Below, one piece after another: positions 49,401-59,323 of a stretch of DNA of 64,000 nucleotides; within the stretch, counting starts at the first letter, position 1; each line of letters starts with the position of its first letter. The DNA comes from Silvibacterium acidisoli (lineage in GTDB: Bacteria > Acidobacteriota > Terriglobia > Terriglobales > Acidobacteriaceae): positions 868,001 through 932,000 of the forward strand of contig CP085323.1 in the NCBI GenBank assembly GCA_022870745.1, in the 5' to 3' direction. The position numbers were made by a program, and so were the translations under genes. The notes under the pieces are model-generated. The model was not told the origin of the DNA. It made no database searches and saw only the letters and a list, made by a program, of their open reading frames with translations.

Positions 49401-52400
49401 TTAGAACGTGAACCTTGCAGCGAACTGCAGGCGGCGCATCGAGGTGCCGTCCTGGCTTGCGACCGTTCCCTGAATGGTGCCTGGGTTCGAACCCACGCAA
49501 TCCACGCAGTTGTTTGGATTGGCGTAGTTCACATGGTTTGCCACGTTAAAGCCTTGGGCCATCAACTGCATGCGAAGGTTTTCACGCAGTTGAAAATTCT
49601 TGGCGAGTGACGCGTCCACGTTCACAAGACCAGGGCCCCAGAGCTGATCGCGGCCAATGTTGCCCCACGTTCCGGGAGCAGGACGCGAGAATCCACCAAA
49701 GCTATTCTGTGGAGTACCAGGGGACGTCAGCACGTAAGGCGAAGGCTTCATGTACGGCACTGTGCGGCTGATCGGATCGTAAGATCCTTTATGCAGGTTG
49801 AAGCTGCCGCCCGTTTTGTTAAGGAAGCAGGCACCATCACTCGATCCCACATCGTTATCGTTCGAGCACTGCGAATAGTTTGTGGTGAATGGTATACCGC
49901 CATCCATGGTGAGCGTTCCATTCAACTGGAAACCACCGATGGCCTGATTGAGCCAGCCCGGAGAGTTTGCACCGACAAGCTTATTGCGGCCGAAGGGTAA
50001 ATCGTAGGTGCCGGCGAAGACAAACGCTTGACGGCGGTTGTAATAACCGTTGCCGCGTCCAATCGCCGGGTTGATAAGAAATTCATACGACTCATGACCG
50101 ATTGCGTGCGACCAGGTGTAATGGCTCAGGAACTGTAGGCCATTTGCAAAGCGTTTATTCACGACCACTTGCAAAGCGTTATAGCTGCCAGTTGCGGAAT
50201 TCGCCATATAGTCGATGCGTTGTGTCCAGCCATGAGGCACTCCATAACGCACTCCGAACCGAGACTGCGCCGTGCCGTCATAGTACGGAGAACGTTGCGC
50301 TACGGTGTAGTAGCACGTCGTAGTGGGATTCCCGGTGGAGGGGTCTATCGTACAAGGCGGGTTGTCTGGGTTGATGACAGAAGTTCCGTCCAAGTTCTTA
50401 AACCCTGCAAGAGTCTGTTCATTCGCATTAAACGAGGGAGATGACTCGAACATATTGTGGTAAGACTGGCTTCCTACGTAGCCAATCTGCAGTGACAGAG
50501 TAGGAGTGATTTCCTGCTGCACCATGGCGTTCCAGCCGGCAACGGTAGGCAACCGAACCTGGGTGGGACGAGCTGTTTGAGAGATGCCATCACCTAAAAC
50601 CAGATTGCCGCTGTCCGGAATTGTTGGAAACGCTTGGTTCGTCGGTCCCTGTGCGAGATTAAATACGTCGGCATAGCTGCTCGCAGCCGTATCGGTCTGC
50701 TGAAACTGGACCGGGTAGGAAGATGTCAGCACGCCGCCAAACGTATCGCCTGCCCAGCCCTGACCATAAACCAGACCGTAACCGGCCCGAAAAACCGTAT
50801 TCGGAAAAATCTGGTAGGCCACCCCAAGCCGCGGTGCAAAGTTCGCGAAGTTATTCTTCACGTTCAGCGAATTGTTATTCGATCCGTATCCCGCAATGTG
50901 AACGATGCCAGAGTTGATGTCGAGAAGACCGCCACCGCCTCGCGCGGTAACAGCTTCCGGAGTGTAGAGCTCCCAACGCAGACCATAGTTCACAGTCAGC
51001 TTGGGGGTTGCATGCCATTGATCCTGAGCGTAGGTAAAGAAACGATGCTGGCGCGATTCCGCACTGGTATCAGCAGTCTGCGTACGCCAGAACTTCGTAG
51101 TATCGCCAAGTAGAAAAGTTGCGAAGCCGAGACCGGCTGAAGCATCATTGACCGGCCCACCCGAGGTTCTGGAGGCTGCAAAGAAGTAAGTACCTGAACG
51201 CAGCGCGTTGCTGGCTACCGTGACCTGATGGTTTAAGCCGTAACGGTAGTCAGCTCCGAACTTGATGTTATGGTTACCCACCTGGTGCGACCAGTTGTTC
51301 ACGACCTGATATTGGCTGGTCTGCTGAAGATTAGGATTGGCCGTGGTGCCATATTCAATGTTTTGGCCACCATTCGATCCATTTGAAGGAATGTCGATGT
51401 TGAACTGCGGCAAACCACCATTCAGAGAAAGATCGCCCACATTGGCATTTGGGATACCAAGGTTGTTGCCAAGCGGCTGATCAGAATTCGGCCCGACAGT
51501 ATTGTTGTAGATCCGGTAGTAGCCGAACCGGAAATCGGTCAACCAGGTGTTTGACACGACATAATCACCGCCCGACGCGACGCTCTGGTAGCGAGCCGAG
51601 TCGGTTCCCGCGAAGCCACCCGCACCGTAACCTAGACCTCCGGCCGCGCCGAAGTAGGGATCGCCGCTCAAGGCAACACCAAAGTAGGTGTAACGGCCGA
51701 AGAGATGAAGGTTCTGCCCCAGACGAGCGTCGCCACGAACATCGAACTGGTTGGTGTTGAAGACACCCGATCCCGAAGTCGCGTAATTATTGATGATTCC
51801 CGAACCGGCATTAGGAGGAGTAGCGGCAAGAAGCTTAAAGAAGGCCACAGCTTGCGGCGAGAGATCGCCGGCCGGAATGATGTTGTTCGCGTAGGGGGTG
51901 CGACCGGTGTTGGTCGTGTCACCCGGGCTGGCTGGCTTGTAGATCTGTCCCTGCCCTCCCTGTAAGTAATCGCTCAGGTTGCAATCGCCACCAGAGGTGC
52001 AAGTGGACGTGGCGAGAGCAGTCGGAACCGTTGTCAGGGTAGAGGAACCGGTCTTTTCGCGGAGCCCCTGGTAATCTCCGAAGAAGAAGATGCGATCCTT
52101 CTTCACCGGGCCGCCGACGGAACCGCCAAACTGATTGTGCATCGTCGGAGCCAGGTACTTGCCCGTCAGGTCATTGCGTGTCGCATTCGCGAATGGGTCG
52201 CGAGCCTGCTGGGCATCCGAACGGCGGTATTCGAAGGCGGAGCCGTGGAAGTCGTTGCTGCCCGACTTTGTCTGGGCGGTCACGAGGCCGGCGACAGCCT
52301 TTCCGAATTCGGCGTCGTAGTTCTGCGAAGTAACCTTCATTTCCGAAACGGCGTCGAGGTTCGGATTGATCACGGCTACACCGTTGATCGGTTCCTGGTT

Positions 52401-53051
52401 GTCGGTACCGTCGAGCTCATAGCCGGTGGCGAAGGGCAGTTGGCCGTTGACTTCGATCTGCTGGCTGCGTTGGGGGTTACCCGAACCCTCGCCAACGCTC
52501 CAACCTATATATGTGGTGCCCGGGGTGAGCAGCTCGAAGGCGGTGAAGTTGCGGTTGAAGTTGGGCAGGTTTTCCACAGCCCGTGCATTCAGAATTGTGC
52601 TGACTTCAGCGCGATCGGTTTCAAGCAACGGGGCAGCAGTCGTAACCGTCACGGTGTTTGCGACCGACCCGATCGTCATTTTGACGTCGACCTTTGGGGC
52701 GGTGTCGGCGTAGACGATTACGTTATCAGTCGTGCTCTTGCTGAACCCTCCTGCCTCAACCTCCACTCGATAGGTGTCAGGGATGAGGTGCTGAACAGTG
52801 TAAGAACCGCTTGAGTTCGTCTGGACAGAAACCTTGGTGTTTTTCGAAATATCGATTACGGAGACCGTCGCGTTTGGAACCACTGCGCCGGAGGCGTCGG
52901 TCACCGTCCCAAAGATCGATCCGTAGACGGCCTGCGCGTGGGCGGCTGCGGTTCCGGCCAGCGCCATGACGATCAGCGCTATTACCGCGAAAAGAGTCTG
53001 GAAGACCCTGCGCCCGTGGGCAGGGACCCTGCCCGGGAAATTGCTCAACAT
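49401..53051 (-). CDS. TonB-dependent receptor of the acidobacterial Oar-like type
   Basis: 1,216 residues. A signal peptide (ending AAHAQA) precedes a carboxypeptidase-regulatory-like domain (YGSIFGTVTDASGAVVPNATVSV). The plug follows, with LPNFNRNFTAFELLTPGT and YELDGTDNQEPINGV, then a long outer-membrane beta-barrel ending in the aromatic terminus LQFAARFTF. There is no obvious TonB box. These proteins import large ligands, often oligosaccharides. The downstream glycosidases suggest an alpha-glucan-like substrate; this is inference. Confidence 0.9.
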   Translation of the reverse strand: MLSNFPGRVPAHGRRVFQTLFAVIALIVMALAGTAAAHAQAVYGSIFGTVTDASGAVVPNATVSVIDISKNTKVSVQTNSSGSYTVQHLIPDTYRVEVEAGGFSKSTTDNVIVYADTAPKVDVKMTIGSVANTVTVTTAAPLLETDRAEVSTILNARAVENLPNFNRNFTAFELLTPGTTYIGWSVGEGSGNPQRSQQIEVNGQLPFATGYELDGTDNQEPINGVAVINPNLDAVSEMKVTSQNYDAEFGKAVAGLVTAQTKSGSNDFHGSAFEYRRSDAQQARDPFANATRNDLTGKYLAPTMHNQFGGSVGGPVKKDRIFFFGDYQGLREKTGSSTLTTVPTALATSTCTSGGDCNLSDYLQGGQGQIYKPASPGDTTNTGRTPYANNIIPAGDLSPQAVAFFKLLAATPPNAGSGIINNYATSGSGVFNTNQFDVRGDARLGQNLHLFGRYTYFGVALSGDPYFGAAGGLGYGAGGFAGTDSARYQSVASGGDYVVSNTWLTDFRFGYYRIYNNTVGPNSDQPLGNNLGIPNANVGDLSLNGGLPQFNIDIPSNGSNGGQNIEYGTTANPNLQQTSQYQVVNNWSHQVGNHNIKFGADYRYGLNHQVTVASNALRSGTYFFAASRTSGGPVNDASAGLGFATFLLGDTTKFWRTQTADTSAESRQHRFFTYAQDQWHATPKLTVNYGLRWELYTPEAVTARGGGGLLDINSGIVHIAGYGSNNNSLNVKNNFANFAPRLGVAYQIFPNTVFRAGYGLVYGQGWAGDTFGGVLTSSYPVQFQQTDTAASSYADVFNLAQGPTNQAFPTIPDSGNLVLGDGISQTARPTQVRLPTVAGWNAMVQQEITPTLSLQIGYVGSQSYHNMFESSPSFNANEQTLAGFKNLDGTSVINPDNPPCTIDPSTGNPTTTCYYTVAQRSPYYDGTAQSRFGVRYGVPHGWTQRIDYMANSATGSYNALQVVVNKRFANGLQFLSHYTWSHAIGHESYEFLINPAIGRGNGYYNRRQAFVFAGTYDLPFGRNKLVGANSPGWLNQAIGGFQLNGTLTMDGGIPFTTNYSQCSNDNDVGSSDGACFLNKTGGSFNLHKGSYDPISRTVPYMKPSPYVLTSPGTPQNSFGGFSRPAPGTWGNIGRDQLWGPGLVNVDASLAKNFQLRENLRMQLMAQGFNVANHVNYANPNNCVDCVGSNPGTIQGTVASQDGTSMRRLQFAARFTF

Positions 53052-53285
53052 ATACAGCCTCCTGAAAAGTGGTGCACTTGCGGGAGCTTCAGCGCTCCTG
53101 CCCTGAATCGCCTGTGAAGTTAACGCCTACCCCGAGGCAATGCATTGATTGCTCTCACTTGAAGTTGAGAAAAGCAGGCTTCTTCTTACCGCCGTACAGC
53201 ATCTCTCCTGTTATCAACGACGCACAACGTTATTCACGGTGATTTGACCCGTGAAAAACGGGTGTGAAATACTCGGTTGGTCCCA

Positions 53286-54542
53286 ATGGCATCGTCAAAT
53301 CTAGCTCCGGATATCAGCGAAAAGGTGCTTGGTGATGAGCGTTGGGGATGCATCGAACGCATTGCTGCCAGTCAGCACTTTCGCGGTTCGGCGCGGTTAA
53401 AAGACTTTCTCTTTTACGTCTCAGACTGTGCGATCCGTGAAGCTCCGGAAGAGGCGACCGAGCAGCAGATCGGTATTCGCGTCTTTCACCGGCACCCGGG
53501 TTACAACTCCAGCGAAGACAGTATCGTTCGAACCCATGCCCGCATTCTCAGGCAGAAACTTACCGCCTATTATGCCGAGGAAGGACTTCACGACGATATC
53601 GCCGTCGAAATGCCCAAGGGGCACTATCTTCCCGTCTTCAAGAAACCGCACGCACAGCCATCTCCGGAACCGGCGATCGCGGTTGCCGCTGAGCCCACAA
53701 TCCCGGCTCCCCTGGCTACGCCTCAACCTGTTGGAGATACGAAATCCCGCAAGTGGCTCATGGCGGCAATACTCCTACTGATCCTCCTGGGCGTTGCCGG
53801 AGGAGTGGAGTTCTGGACCACCAACTCGACCCAGTCCAATTCACAGTCTGCGGTAAATCGCTTCTGGCATCCGTTCTTCAGCGAAGACCCCCCGCTGGTG
53901 ATCTTCAGCAATGCCCTCTTCACGGGTGACTCAACCAATGGGCTGCGGTATGCCCAACAGCAGACCACGCAGGACACTCAGGCGGCCGGCAATCTGGTCG
54001 ACACCTACACCGGCATTGGGGAGCTTACATCTGTCTACTCCCTCACCCAGCTTTTCGATGCCCATAAAGCACATTTCATCCTGAAACGCAGCCTGCTGAT
54101 GACCTGGGACGAGGCCAAATCGCAGAACCTGATCTTTATAGGGTCGACAGCAGAGAATCCTTCACTGCGGGTTCTGGAATCGACGCGGGATTTCACCATG
54201 ATGGCCACCCCTACCACGGCCGGGCTGGTGAATCATCATCCAAAGCCGGGCGAACCAGCGGTTTACGAACGCGCTGAGCATCCTCTGGTCAAGGATTACG
54301 CTATCCTCGCCTATCTTCCCGGCGTGCAGAGCGGCAAGCACATGCTGATCTTCAGCGGATTGACGACCTTTGGGACCCAGGCCGCAGTCGAGTACATGTG
54401 CCACCAGGATTCCGTGGCCGAATTACTGAAGCAGGTATCCGGACCGAAGGGTGAGGTTCGACCGTTCGAGGCAGTTCTGGAGACGACCATCGGCGGCGGC
54501 GTTCCGCTCGAAACCCGGCTCGTCACCGTTCGGGTTCACTAG
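53286..54542 (+). CDS. ToxR/CadC-like membrane-anchored transcriptional regulator
   Basis: 418 residues from the ATG at 53286; no good ribosome site is visible. The cytoplasmic N-terminus (about 20-118) has SEDSIVRTHARILRQKLTAYY..IAVEMPKGHYLPVF. This matches the recognition helix and wing of OmpR/PhoB-type winged helices (V..H...LR.KL, then a G-x-Y). One transmembrane helix lies at about 156-177, then a 240-residue periplasmic domain of unknown fold. It is divergent from the TonB receptor, 234 bases apart, so it probably controls it in response to an envelope signal. Confidence 0.7.
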   Translation: MASSNLAPDISEKVLGDERWGCIERIAASQHFRGSARLKDFLFYVSDCAIREAPEEATEQQIGIRVFHRHPGYNSSEDSIVRTHARILRQKLTAYYAEEGLHDDIAVEMPKGHYLPVFKKPHAQPSPEPAIAVAAEPTIPAPLATPQPVGDTKSRKWLMAAILLLILLGVAGGVEFWTTNSTQSNSQSAVNRFWHPFFSEDPPLVIFSNALFTGDSTNGLRYAQQQTTQDTQAAGNLVDTYTGIGELTSVYSLTQLFDAHKAHFILKRSLLMTWDEAKSQNLIFIGSTAENPSLRVLESTRDFTMMATPTTAGLVNHHPKPGEPAVYERAEHPLVKDYAILAYLPGVQSGKHMLIFSGLTTFGTQAAVEYMCHQDSVAELLKQVSGPKGEVRPFEAVLETTIGGGVPLETRLVTVRVH

Positions 54543-54550
54543 TCCCTTCT

Positions 54551-55573
54551 TTATTCCACAGGCTGCAACTTCACTTGGCTGTCCGAGTGGATCTTCGAGG
54601 CCAGGTCGGTCTCGCGCTTAGACTCGTCTTCCTGCCCGACCTTTCGATACGCCTGGGCGAGCAGGGTGTGAGTGATGAAGTTGCTGGGGTCCATCTTCTC
54701 CGCGTGGCGCAGGTACATGAGAGAGGTCATCGCGTCTCCCCGGCGAAGCAGCACCTTGCCCATCTGGATGAACGGGCCTGTGCTGGAGGTGTCGAGGGAG
54801 ATGGCCTTGGTGAGCGACTCCTGTGCTTCGTCCAGCTTTCCTGTCCTCGTATATACATCGGCGAGGCGATCGTAAACCGCGGCGTAGCCCGGATTAAGCT
54901 GGCGTTCTTTCTCGAATTCCTGGGTAGCGTGGTCGACATCCGACTTCAGCAGATAGACCTCTCCCAGCATGAAATGCACCAGCGGGAGATTCGGCGACAG
55001 CTCGGCTGCTTTGTGCGCCTGATCGGCGGCTAATTCCGGCAGATTGGCTCGCATCAGCATGGATGCAAGCAGCAGGTAAGCCTGTCCAGAGGCAGGATCG
55101 ACATTGAACTCTTTCGCAAACGACAGCCGCGCATCGTCAAAGCGCTGGGCGTTCAGGTAGCAGAGTCCGAGCACATAGTTCGAGTTGGCGTTCGCGTTTG
55201 GCATCCATCCATGCACGCGCTCGAGGTAAGGAATCGCCTGATTCGGCTGGCCCATTCTGTACAAGGTCAGCCCCATCAACTGCATGGATTCCTGATCCGC
55301 AGGGTCGGCCTGGATGGCGGCGGCGAAGGCCTGCCTGGCTTCGGGCAGCTTGCTGGTGCGGTAGTAGGCCACGCCGAGGTCGTGTTGGAGCCCCTTCAGA
55401 TTCGGCTGTTTCGTTGCTAAATCCTGCAGAAGGCTGACGGCTTCCTGTGTTTTTCCCTGATCGAGCATTTCATGAGCCCGGACAAGCACCTGGTCAGGTG
55501 TTTCCGCCGATTGCTGACCAAAACCGGCAACAACGGCCGTCAGGAGTAAAGTGAAAAGCGTGACGATACGCAT
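54551..55573 (-). CDS. Exported TPR protein
   Basis: 340 residues. A signal peptide (IVTLFTLLLTAVVAGFGQ) is followed by about eight tetratricopeptide repeats from residue 27 to 325 (for example ARLSFAKEFNVDPASGQAYL and AQESLTKAISLDTSSTGPFI). It is divergent from the CRTAC1-like gene, only 31 bases apart. Such TPR and CRTAC1-type pairs are common in Acidobacteria; it is probably a periplasmic protein-interaction scaffold. Confidence 0.85.
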   Translation of the reverse strand: MRIVTLFTLLLTAVVAGFGQQSAETPDQVLVRAHEMLDQGKTQEAVSLLQDLATKQPNLKGLQHDLGVAYYRTSKLPEARQAFAAAIQADPADQESMQLMGLTLYRMGQPNQAIPYLERVHGWMPNANANSNYVLGLCYLNAQRFDDARLSFAKEFNVDPASGQAYLLLASMLMRANLPELAADQAHKAAELSPNLPLVHFMLGEVYLLKSDVDHATQEFEKERQLNPGYAAVYDRLADVYTRTGKLDEAQESLTKAISLDTSSTGPFIQMGKVLLRRGDAMTSLMYLRHAEKMDPSNFITHTLLAQAYRKVGQEDESKRETDLASKIHSDSQVKLQPVE

Positions 55574-55604
55574 TGCCCTTTAGGATACTGCGGGAAACAG
55601 ACTC

Positions 55605-57377
55605 ATGCAGGGAGGAACGGGGATTCCAGCTGACAAGAAACTGCTGATGGTCGTTCTGCTGCTTGCAGCATGGATGCAGGGCATGGGGCAGAAGGCCGGG
55701 GTGCCGTATCCGCCGCGTGCAGATGCCGCGAGACCCGCGTGGTTTGTCGATGTCGCTTCTGAGGCCGGGCTGAAGATGCTGAATGTAAACGGCAATCCGG
55801 CGTCGAAGGCCTACATTATCGAGACGACGGGCAGCGGCGTGGCAGTCATCGACTATGACCGTGATGGATGGCCCGACATTATGTTGTTGAACGGGAAGAC
55901 GATCGAGGGCGAGCCGGTGCCGGACGCGAACCCGACGAATCATCTTTATCGCAACAATCATGACGGTACCTTCACGGATGTGACATCTGAAACCGGCATG
56001 CTCTCAAGCGGCTGGGCGCAGGGCGCATGCGTGGGCGACTACGACAACGATGGATATGACGACGTATTTGTGACGTATTACGGCAAGAACCGGCTGTATC
56101 ACAACGAAGGCGGCAAACGGTTTAAGGAAGTTGCGGCTCCGGCAGGCGTGGCGGGCAACGGATCTGCATGGGGTACCGGCTGCGCCTTCGTCGACTACGA
56201 CCGCGACGGCAAGCTTGACCTGATGGTCGCAAATTACGTTCAGCTGAACATGCAGACGCTTCCGAAGCCGGGCGACCTGGCCACGTGTATCTGGAAAGGC
56301 ATTCCGGTCATGTGCGGGCCGCGCGGGCTGCCGTTCACCACGAACCTTCTGTACCACAACGTGGGCGGCGGCAAGTTTGAAGACGTGACCCAGCGCAGCG
56401 GAATCGCGAAGACATACGGGCATTACTGCTTCAGCGTTTCCACGCTCGACTACAACCGCGATGGCTGGCCGGATATCTACGTCGCCTGCGACAGCACACC
56501 GAGCATTCTTTACAAGAATAACCACGACGGCACCTTTACCGACGTCGCTCCTGATGCCGGCGTGGCCTATGACGAAGATGGCCGCGAGCAGGCGGGCATG
56601 GGCTCGGCGATTGGCGACTATAACAACGACGGCTGGCCGGACATCTTTAAAACCAACTTCTCCGACGACACCTCATCGCTCTATCGCAACGAAAAAGACG
56701 GCAACTTCACCTCGACAATCTTCGATGCCGGCCTGGGACTCAATACCCGCTACCTGGGCTGGGGCACGGCCTTCATCGATCTCGACAACAGCGCTACCCT
56801 GAGCCTGCTACTGATCAACGGCCACGTTTATCCGCAGGTAGACCAGACGCACTCCGACATTTTGTACAAGGAGCCGCGGCTGCTTTACCACAACCTCGGC
56901 AACGGCAAATTCAAGGACATTAGCGCCACCGCCGGTCCTGGCTGCACCACGCCCGCTGCCGGTCGCGGCCTGGCTACAGCCGATTTCTGGAACGATGGCC
57001 GCATCTCTGCCGTCATCAATAATGCCGATGCAAAACCTTCTCTGCTTGTGAACCAGGCAGCGAACAGCAACCACTGGATCGGATTCAATCTGCGCGGTAC
57101 ACGCTCGAATCGTGACGGTATCGGGGCGCGGGTGACCGTCCATGCCGGGCAGCAGGCCTGGTCGCAGGAGGTTCGCAGCGGATCGAGCTACATTTCCAGC
57201 AGCGATCTACGACTGCATTTTGGACTGGGCACCGCAACTGCCGTAGATGGAGTGGATTTGGAGTGGCCGAGTGGTTTGCACGAGCATTTCGGCATGCAAA
57301 AATCCAACCAGATTGTAACGCTGGAAGAAGGATCGGGCGTCGCGGCTCCAAATCCTGCGCAGAAAGCATCTCAGTGA
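55605..57377 (+). CDS. CRTAC1-type FG-GAP/VCBS repeat protein with ASPIC/UnbV domain
   Basis: 590 residues with an N-terminal export signal (LLMVVLLLAAWMQGMGQ). Six or more calcium-binding FG-GAP repeats of the D-x-D-x-D-G type follow: DYDRDGWPDIMLLNG, DYDNDGYDDVFVTYYG, DYDRDGKLDLMVANY, DYNRDGWPDIYVA, DYNNDGWPDIFKTNF. The C-terminal ASPIC/UnbV domain has RSNRDGIGARVTVHAG, SGSSYISSSDLRLHFGLG and VEWPSG-like DLEWPSGLHEHF. It forms an extracytoplasmic beta-propeller. The biochemical role is unknown. Confidence 0.88.
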   Translation: MQGGTGIPADKKLLMVVLLLAAWMQGMGQKAGVPYPPRADAARPAWFVDVASEAGLKMLNVNGNPASKAYIIETTGSGVAVIDYDRDGWPDIMLLNGKTIEGEPVPDANPTNHLYRNNHDGTFTDVTSETGMLSSGWAQGACVGDYDNDGYDDVFVTYYGKNRLYHNEGGKRFKEVAAPAGVAGNGSAWGTGCAFVDYDRDGKLDLMVANYVQLNMQTLPKPGDLATCIWKGIPVMCGPRGLPFTTNLLYHNVGGGKFEDVTQRSGIAKTYGHYCFSVSTLDYNRDGWPDIYVACDSTPSILYKNNHDGTFTDVAPDAGVAYDEDGREQAGMGSAIGDYNNDGWPDIFKTNFSDDTSSLYRNEKDGNFTSTIFDAGLGLNTRYLGWGTAFIDLDNSATLSLLLINGHVYPQVDQTHSDILYKEPRLLYHNLGNGKFKDISATAGPGCTTPAAGRGLATADFWNDGRISAVINNADAKPSLLVNQAANSNHWIGFNLRGTRSNRDGIGARVTVHAGQQAWSQEVRSGSSYISSSDLRLHFGLGTATAVDGVDLEWPSGLHEHFGMQKSNQIVTLEEGSGVAAPNPAQKASQ

Positions 57378-57428
57378 GAGAGTGGGCGGAGAAATGCCCC
57401 GGAATTCTGAAACTGGAGAAAACCACGG

Positions 57429-57893
57429 ATGGCGAATGAACAGAGCCAGGCGTTGAAAGAACTGATTGACGGTCTGCAGGAAGACCTTTCACGCGAGTAC
57501 CAGGCGATCATCGCGTACACGGTCTACAGCAATGTGCTGAAAGGCGCGAAATGGATGAACATCGCCAGTGAACTAAAGCTGCATGCCGCGGAAGAACTGA
57601 ACCACGCGTTGATCATTGCCGATCAGATCGATTACCTCGGCGCGATGCCAAATGCGACTCCGCGGGAGGTAAAGCTCTCCGATAAGCCTGAAGACATGCT
57701 GCAATTCGATCTCGACAACGAGACCGTAACGATCAAGGCATATCGCAAGCGGGTGCGGCAGGCCGAAGCCCTGGGCCACTACGCCCTTGCGGAGCAGATC
57801 CGCCAGATCATCACGCAGGAGCAGGAACACCAGCACGATCTTGCAACTGCACTTGGGATCGACGTTCCCAACATTCTGGAATCGGGCGCTTAA
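57429..57893 (+). CDS. Ferritin-like four-helix protein (bacterioferritin-related)
   Basis: 154 residues. Diiron ligands are visible in the ferritin pattern: Glu in LSREYQAIIAYTVYSN, the EExxH of AAEELNHALIIADQID, and a second ExxxH-type helix TQEQEHQHDLATALG. No heme-binding Met is evident. It probably stores or detoxifies iron. It is followed by a hairpin shared with the convergent siderophore-interacting gene. Confidence 0.85.
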   Translation: MANEQSQALKELIDGLQEDLSREYQAIIAYTVYSNVLKGAKWMNIASELKLHAAEELNHALIIADQIDYLGAMPNATPREVKLSDKPEDMLQFDLDNETVTIKAYRKRVRQAEALGHYALAEQIRQIITQEQEHQHDLATALGIDVPNILESGA

Positions 57894-57918
57894 CAGGCAG
57901 CGATCACGCTGCTGCCTG
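57894..57918. terminator. Bidirectional hairpin between convergent genes
   Basis: CAGGCAGC and GCTGCCTG form an 8-base stem with a 9-base loop directly at the ferritin-like stop and 8 bases from the siderophore-interacting protein stop. Confidence 0.55.
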
Positions 57919-57925
57919 CTCCGCT

Positions 57926-58651
57926 CTATCCTTCGGAACGGGTCCAGTAGGCAGCAGCCTTGATCCACTGCTCGGAGTGACCGCACTTTTCGATCAGGTA
58001 GTTGTAAATCTCCCGCGAGAACTCGGTTTCCCCGGCAACCCACACATATCCATCCCCGGCCGGAAACTCCTGCTTATCCAATTCGGTTCGGATTGCTTCC
58101 GCATCGTGCGACGAGCTTTCTCCACGCAGCAGCCAGTGCTGCTGTCTGTCAGCTTTCGTCTCCAACACCTGCTTGTCCTCCCAGCCATCGACGAGGATGT
58201 AGGTGAAAACAGGCACATTGGCGCGCATTTCCTGAAGGCGGCGGCTGAACGACGGAATTGCGCACGCATCGCCGATAAGCAGATACCAGTCGAAATCGTC
58301 CGGTACGACAGTTGAGCCGCGAGGCCCGGCAATTTGTACTGTGTCACCGTCCTTTGCATTGCGAGCCCAGTCCGCTGCGGGACCATGCTGATGCAGCGCG
58401 AAGTCAATCGTGAACGTGCCGGTTGCAACATCCCACGCACGCGGCGTAAAGTCCCTCCTGACTTCTTCGCCTTCGGCTGAGAGAAAGAAAAGCTTGATGT
58501 GATCGTCCGGCGATGGGCTGTCGAAGCCCTCCAGTTCCTCGGATCGGAATCGAATGCGCAGCATGCGCGGCGTGAGAAACTCTTTGGCTGCAACGGTCAG
58601 CGTGCGACGAACCGGCTCGCGCCGGACCTTTGTAATCTCGTGCTTCTGCAT
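57926..58651 (-). CDS. Siderophore-interacting protein (FAD-dependent ferric-siderophore reductase, ViuB/SIP type)
   Basis: 241 residues. The FAD domain has TPRMLRIRFRSEELEGF, DDHIKLFF and RDFTPRAWD, with the R-x-Y/F-T-x-R flavin signature as RDFTPR. The C-terminal SIP domain has WYLLIGDACAIPSFSRRL and GYVWVAGETEFSREI. The family reduces Fe(III)-siderophores in the cytoplasm. It is last in the minus-strand set with PepSY, ApbE and EF-hand proteins, which together suggest iron uptake and reduction. Confidence 0.9.
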   Translation of the reverse strand: MQKHEITKVRREPVRRTLTVAAKEFLTPRMLRIRFRSEELEGFDSPSPDDHIKLFFLSAEGEEVRRDFTPRAWDVATGTFTIDFALHQHGPAADWARNAKDGDTVQIAGPRGSTVVPDDFDWYLLIGDACAIPSFSRRLQEMRANVPVFTYILVDGWEDKQVLETKADRQQHWLLRGESSSHDAEAIRTELDKQEFPAGDGYVWVAGETEFSREIYNYLIEKCGHSEQWIKAAAYWTRSEG

Positions 58652-58693
58652 ACGTCTTTACCTTTCTTTTGTGAATGCCCCGTCTTTCGCGGG

Positions 58694-59323
58694 CTATGGG
58701 ACAAAGATCTTGTAGATCAGCAGGCACAAGGCGAAGCCTGCGGCGCAGATCATCAGGCCGGACGAACGGCGCCGGTAGATAAACCATAAGATGACCAGGC
58801 CGGTCAGCGAGACGCAGGTAAGCAAGATTGCCGAGGCGTCGATCAGCAGGCTCCACGCGCGGCCTGCATCCTGGCCTTTATGAAGATCGTTGATCACGGC
58901 GACGAATCCGTCGCGCACTTCGATCACGGAGTAGGTTCCGCGCTGGCGATCGATCGTCGCATCCGCGCTGTAACCCGGAGCCTTGAATGAAAGAGTAATT
59001 TCGCTGTCATCGACGCGGAAGTCATCGACCATTCCGTGCAGGTGCTCGCGAGAGGCAAGAGCGTCAGCCAATGCTCGCTGGCTAGGCGCAGCCAGGAGTG
59101 ACTTATCGAGCGTGCCACGCGCCAGGCGATTTTTAACTGCGCTGGAGAACCAGTCAGGATGGTTGAGGGTGAGCCCCGTGACCGCGAAGAACAGGATGAT
59201 CGCGAAGCTCACCATCGACAGGTAAATGTGCAGCCATCGCGCGGTTTTGGCCACGCGAGGACTTATCCGCTGACGAAACGTCGTTGGCGCGCGGCGCGCA
59301 GGGCTAGCGCTTACGGTAGTCAA
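58694..59323 (-). CDS. PepSY-associated transmembrane protein
   Basis: 209 residues from a TTG at 59323 that overlaps the ApbE-DUF2271 gene by 20 bases; the start is therefore a little uncertain. N-terminal helix (WLHIYLSMVSFAIILFFAVTGLTLNHPDWF), a periplasmic PepSY-like region (LEH..GYSADATIDRQRGTYSVIEVRDGFVAVINDLHKG), then two C-terminal helices. PepSY_TM proteins often neighbour ApbE and are thought to be flavin-linked membrane reductases. Operon context fits that role. Confidence 0.83.
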   Translation of the reverse strand: MTTVSASPARRAPTTFRQRISPRVAKTARWLHIYLSMVSFAIILFFAVTGLTLNHPDWFSSAVKNRLARGTLDKSLLAAPSQRALADALASREHLHGMVDDFRVDDSEITLSFKAPGYSADATIDRQRGTYSVIEVRDGFVAVINDLHKGQDAGRAWSLLIDASAILLTCVSLTGLVILWFIYRRRSSGLMICAAGFALCLLIYKIFVP

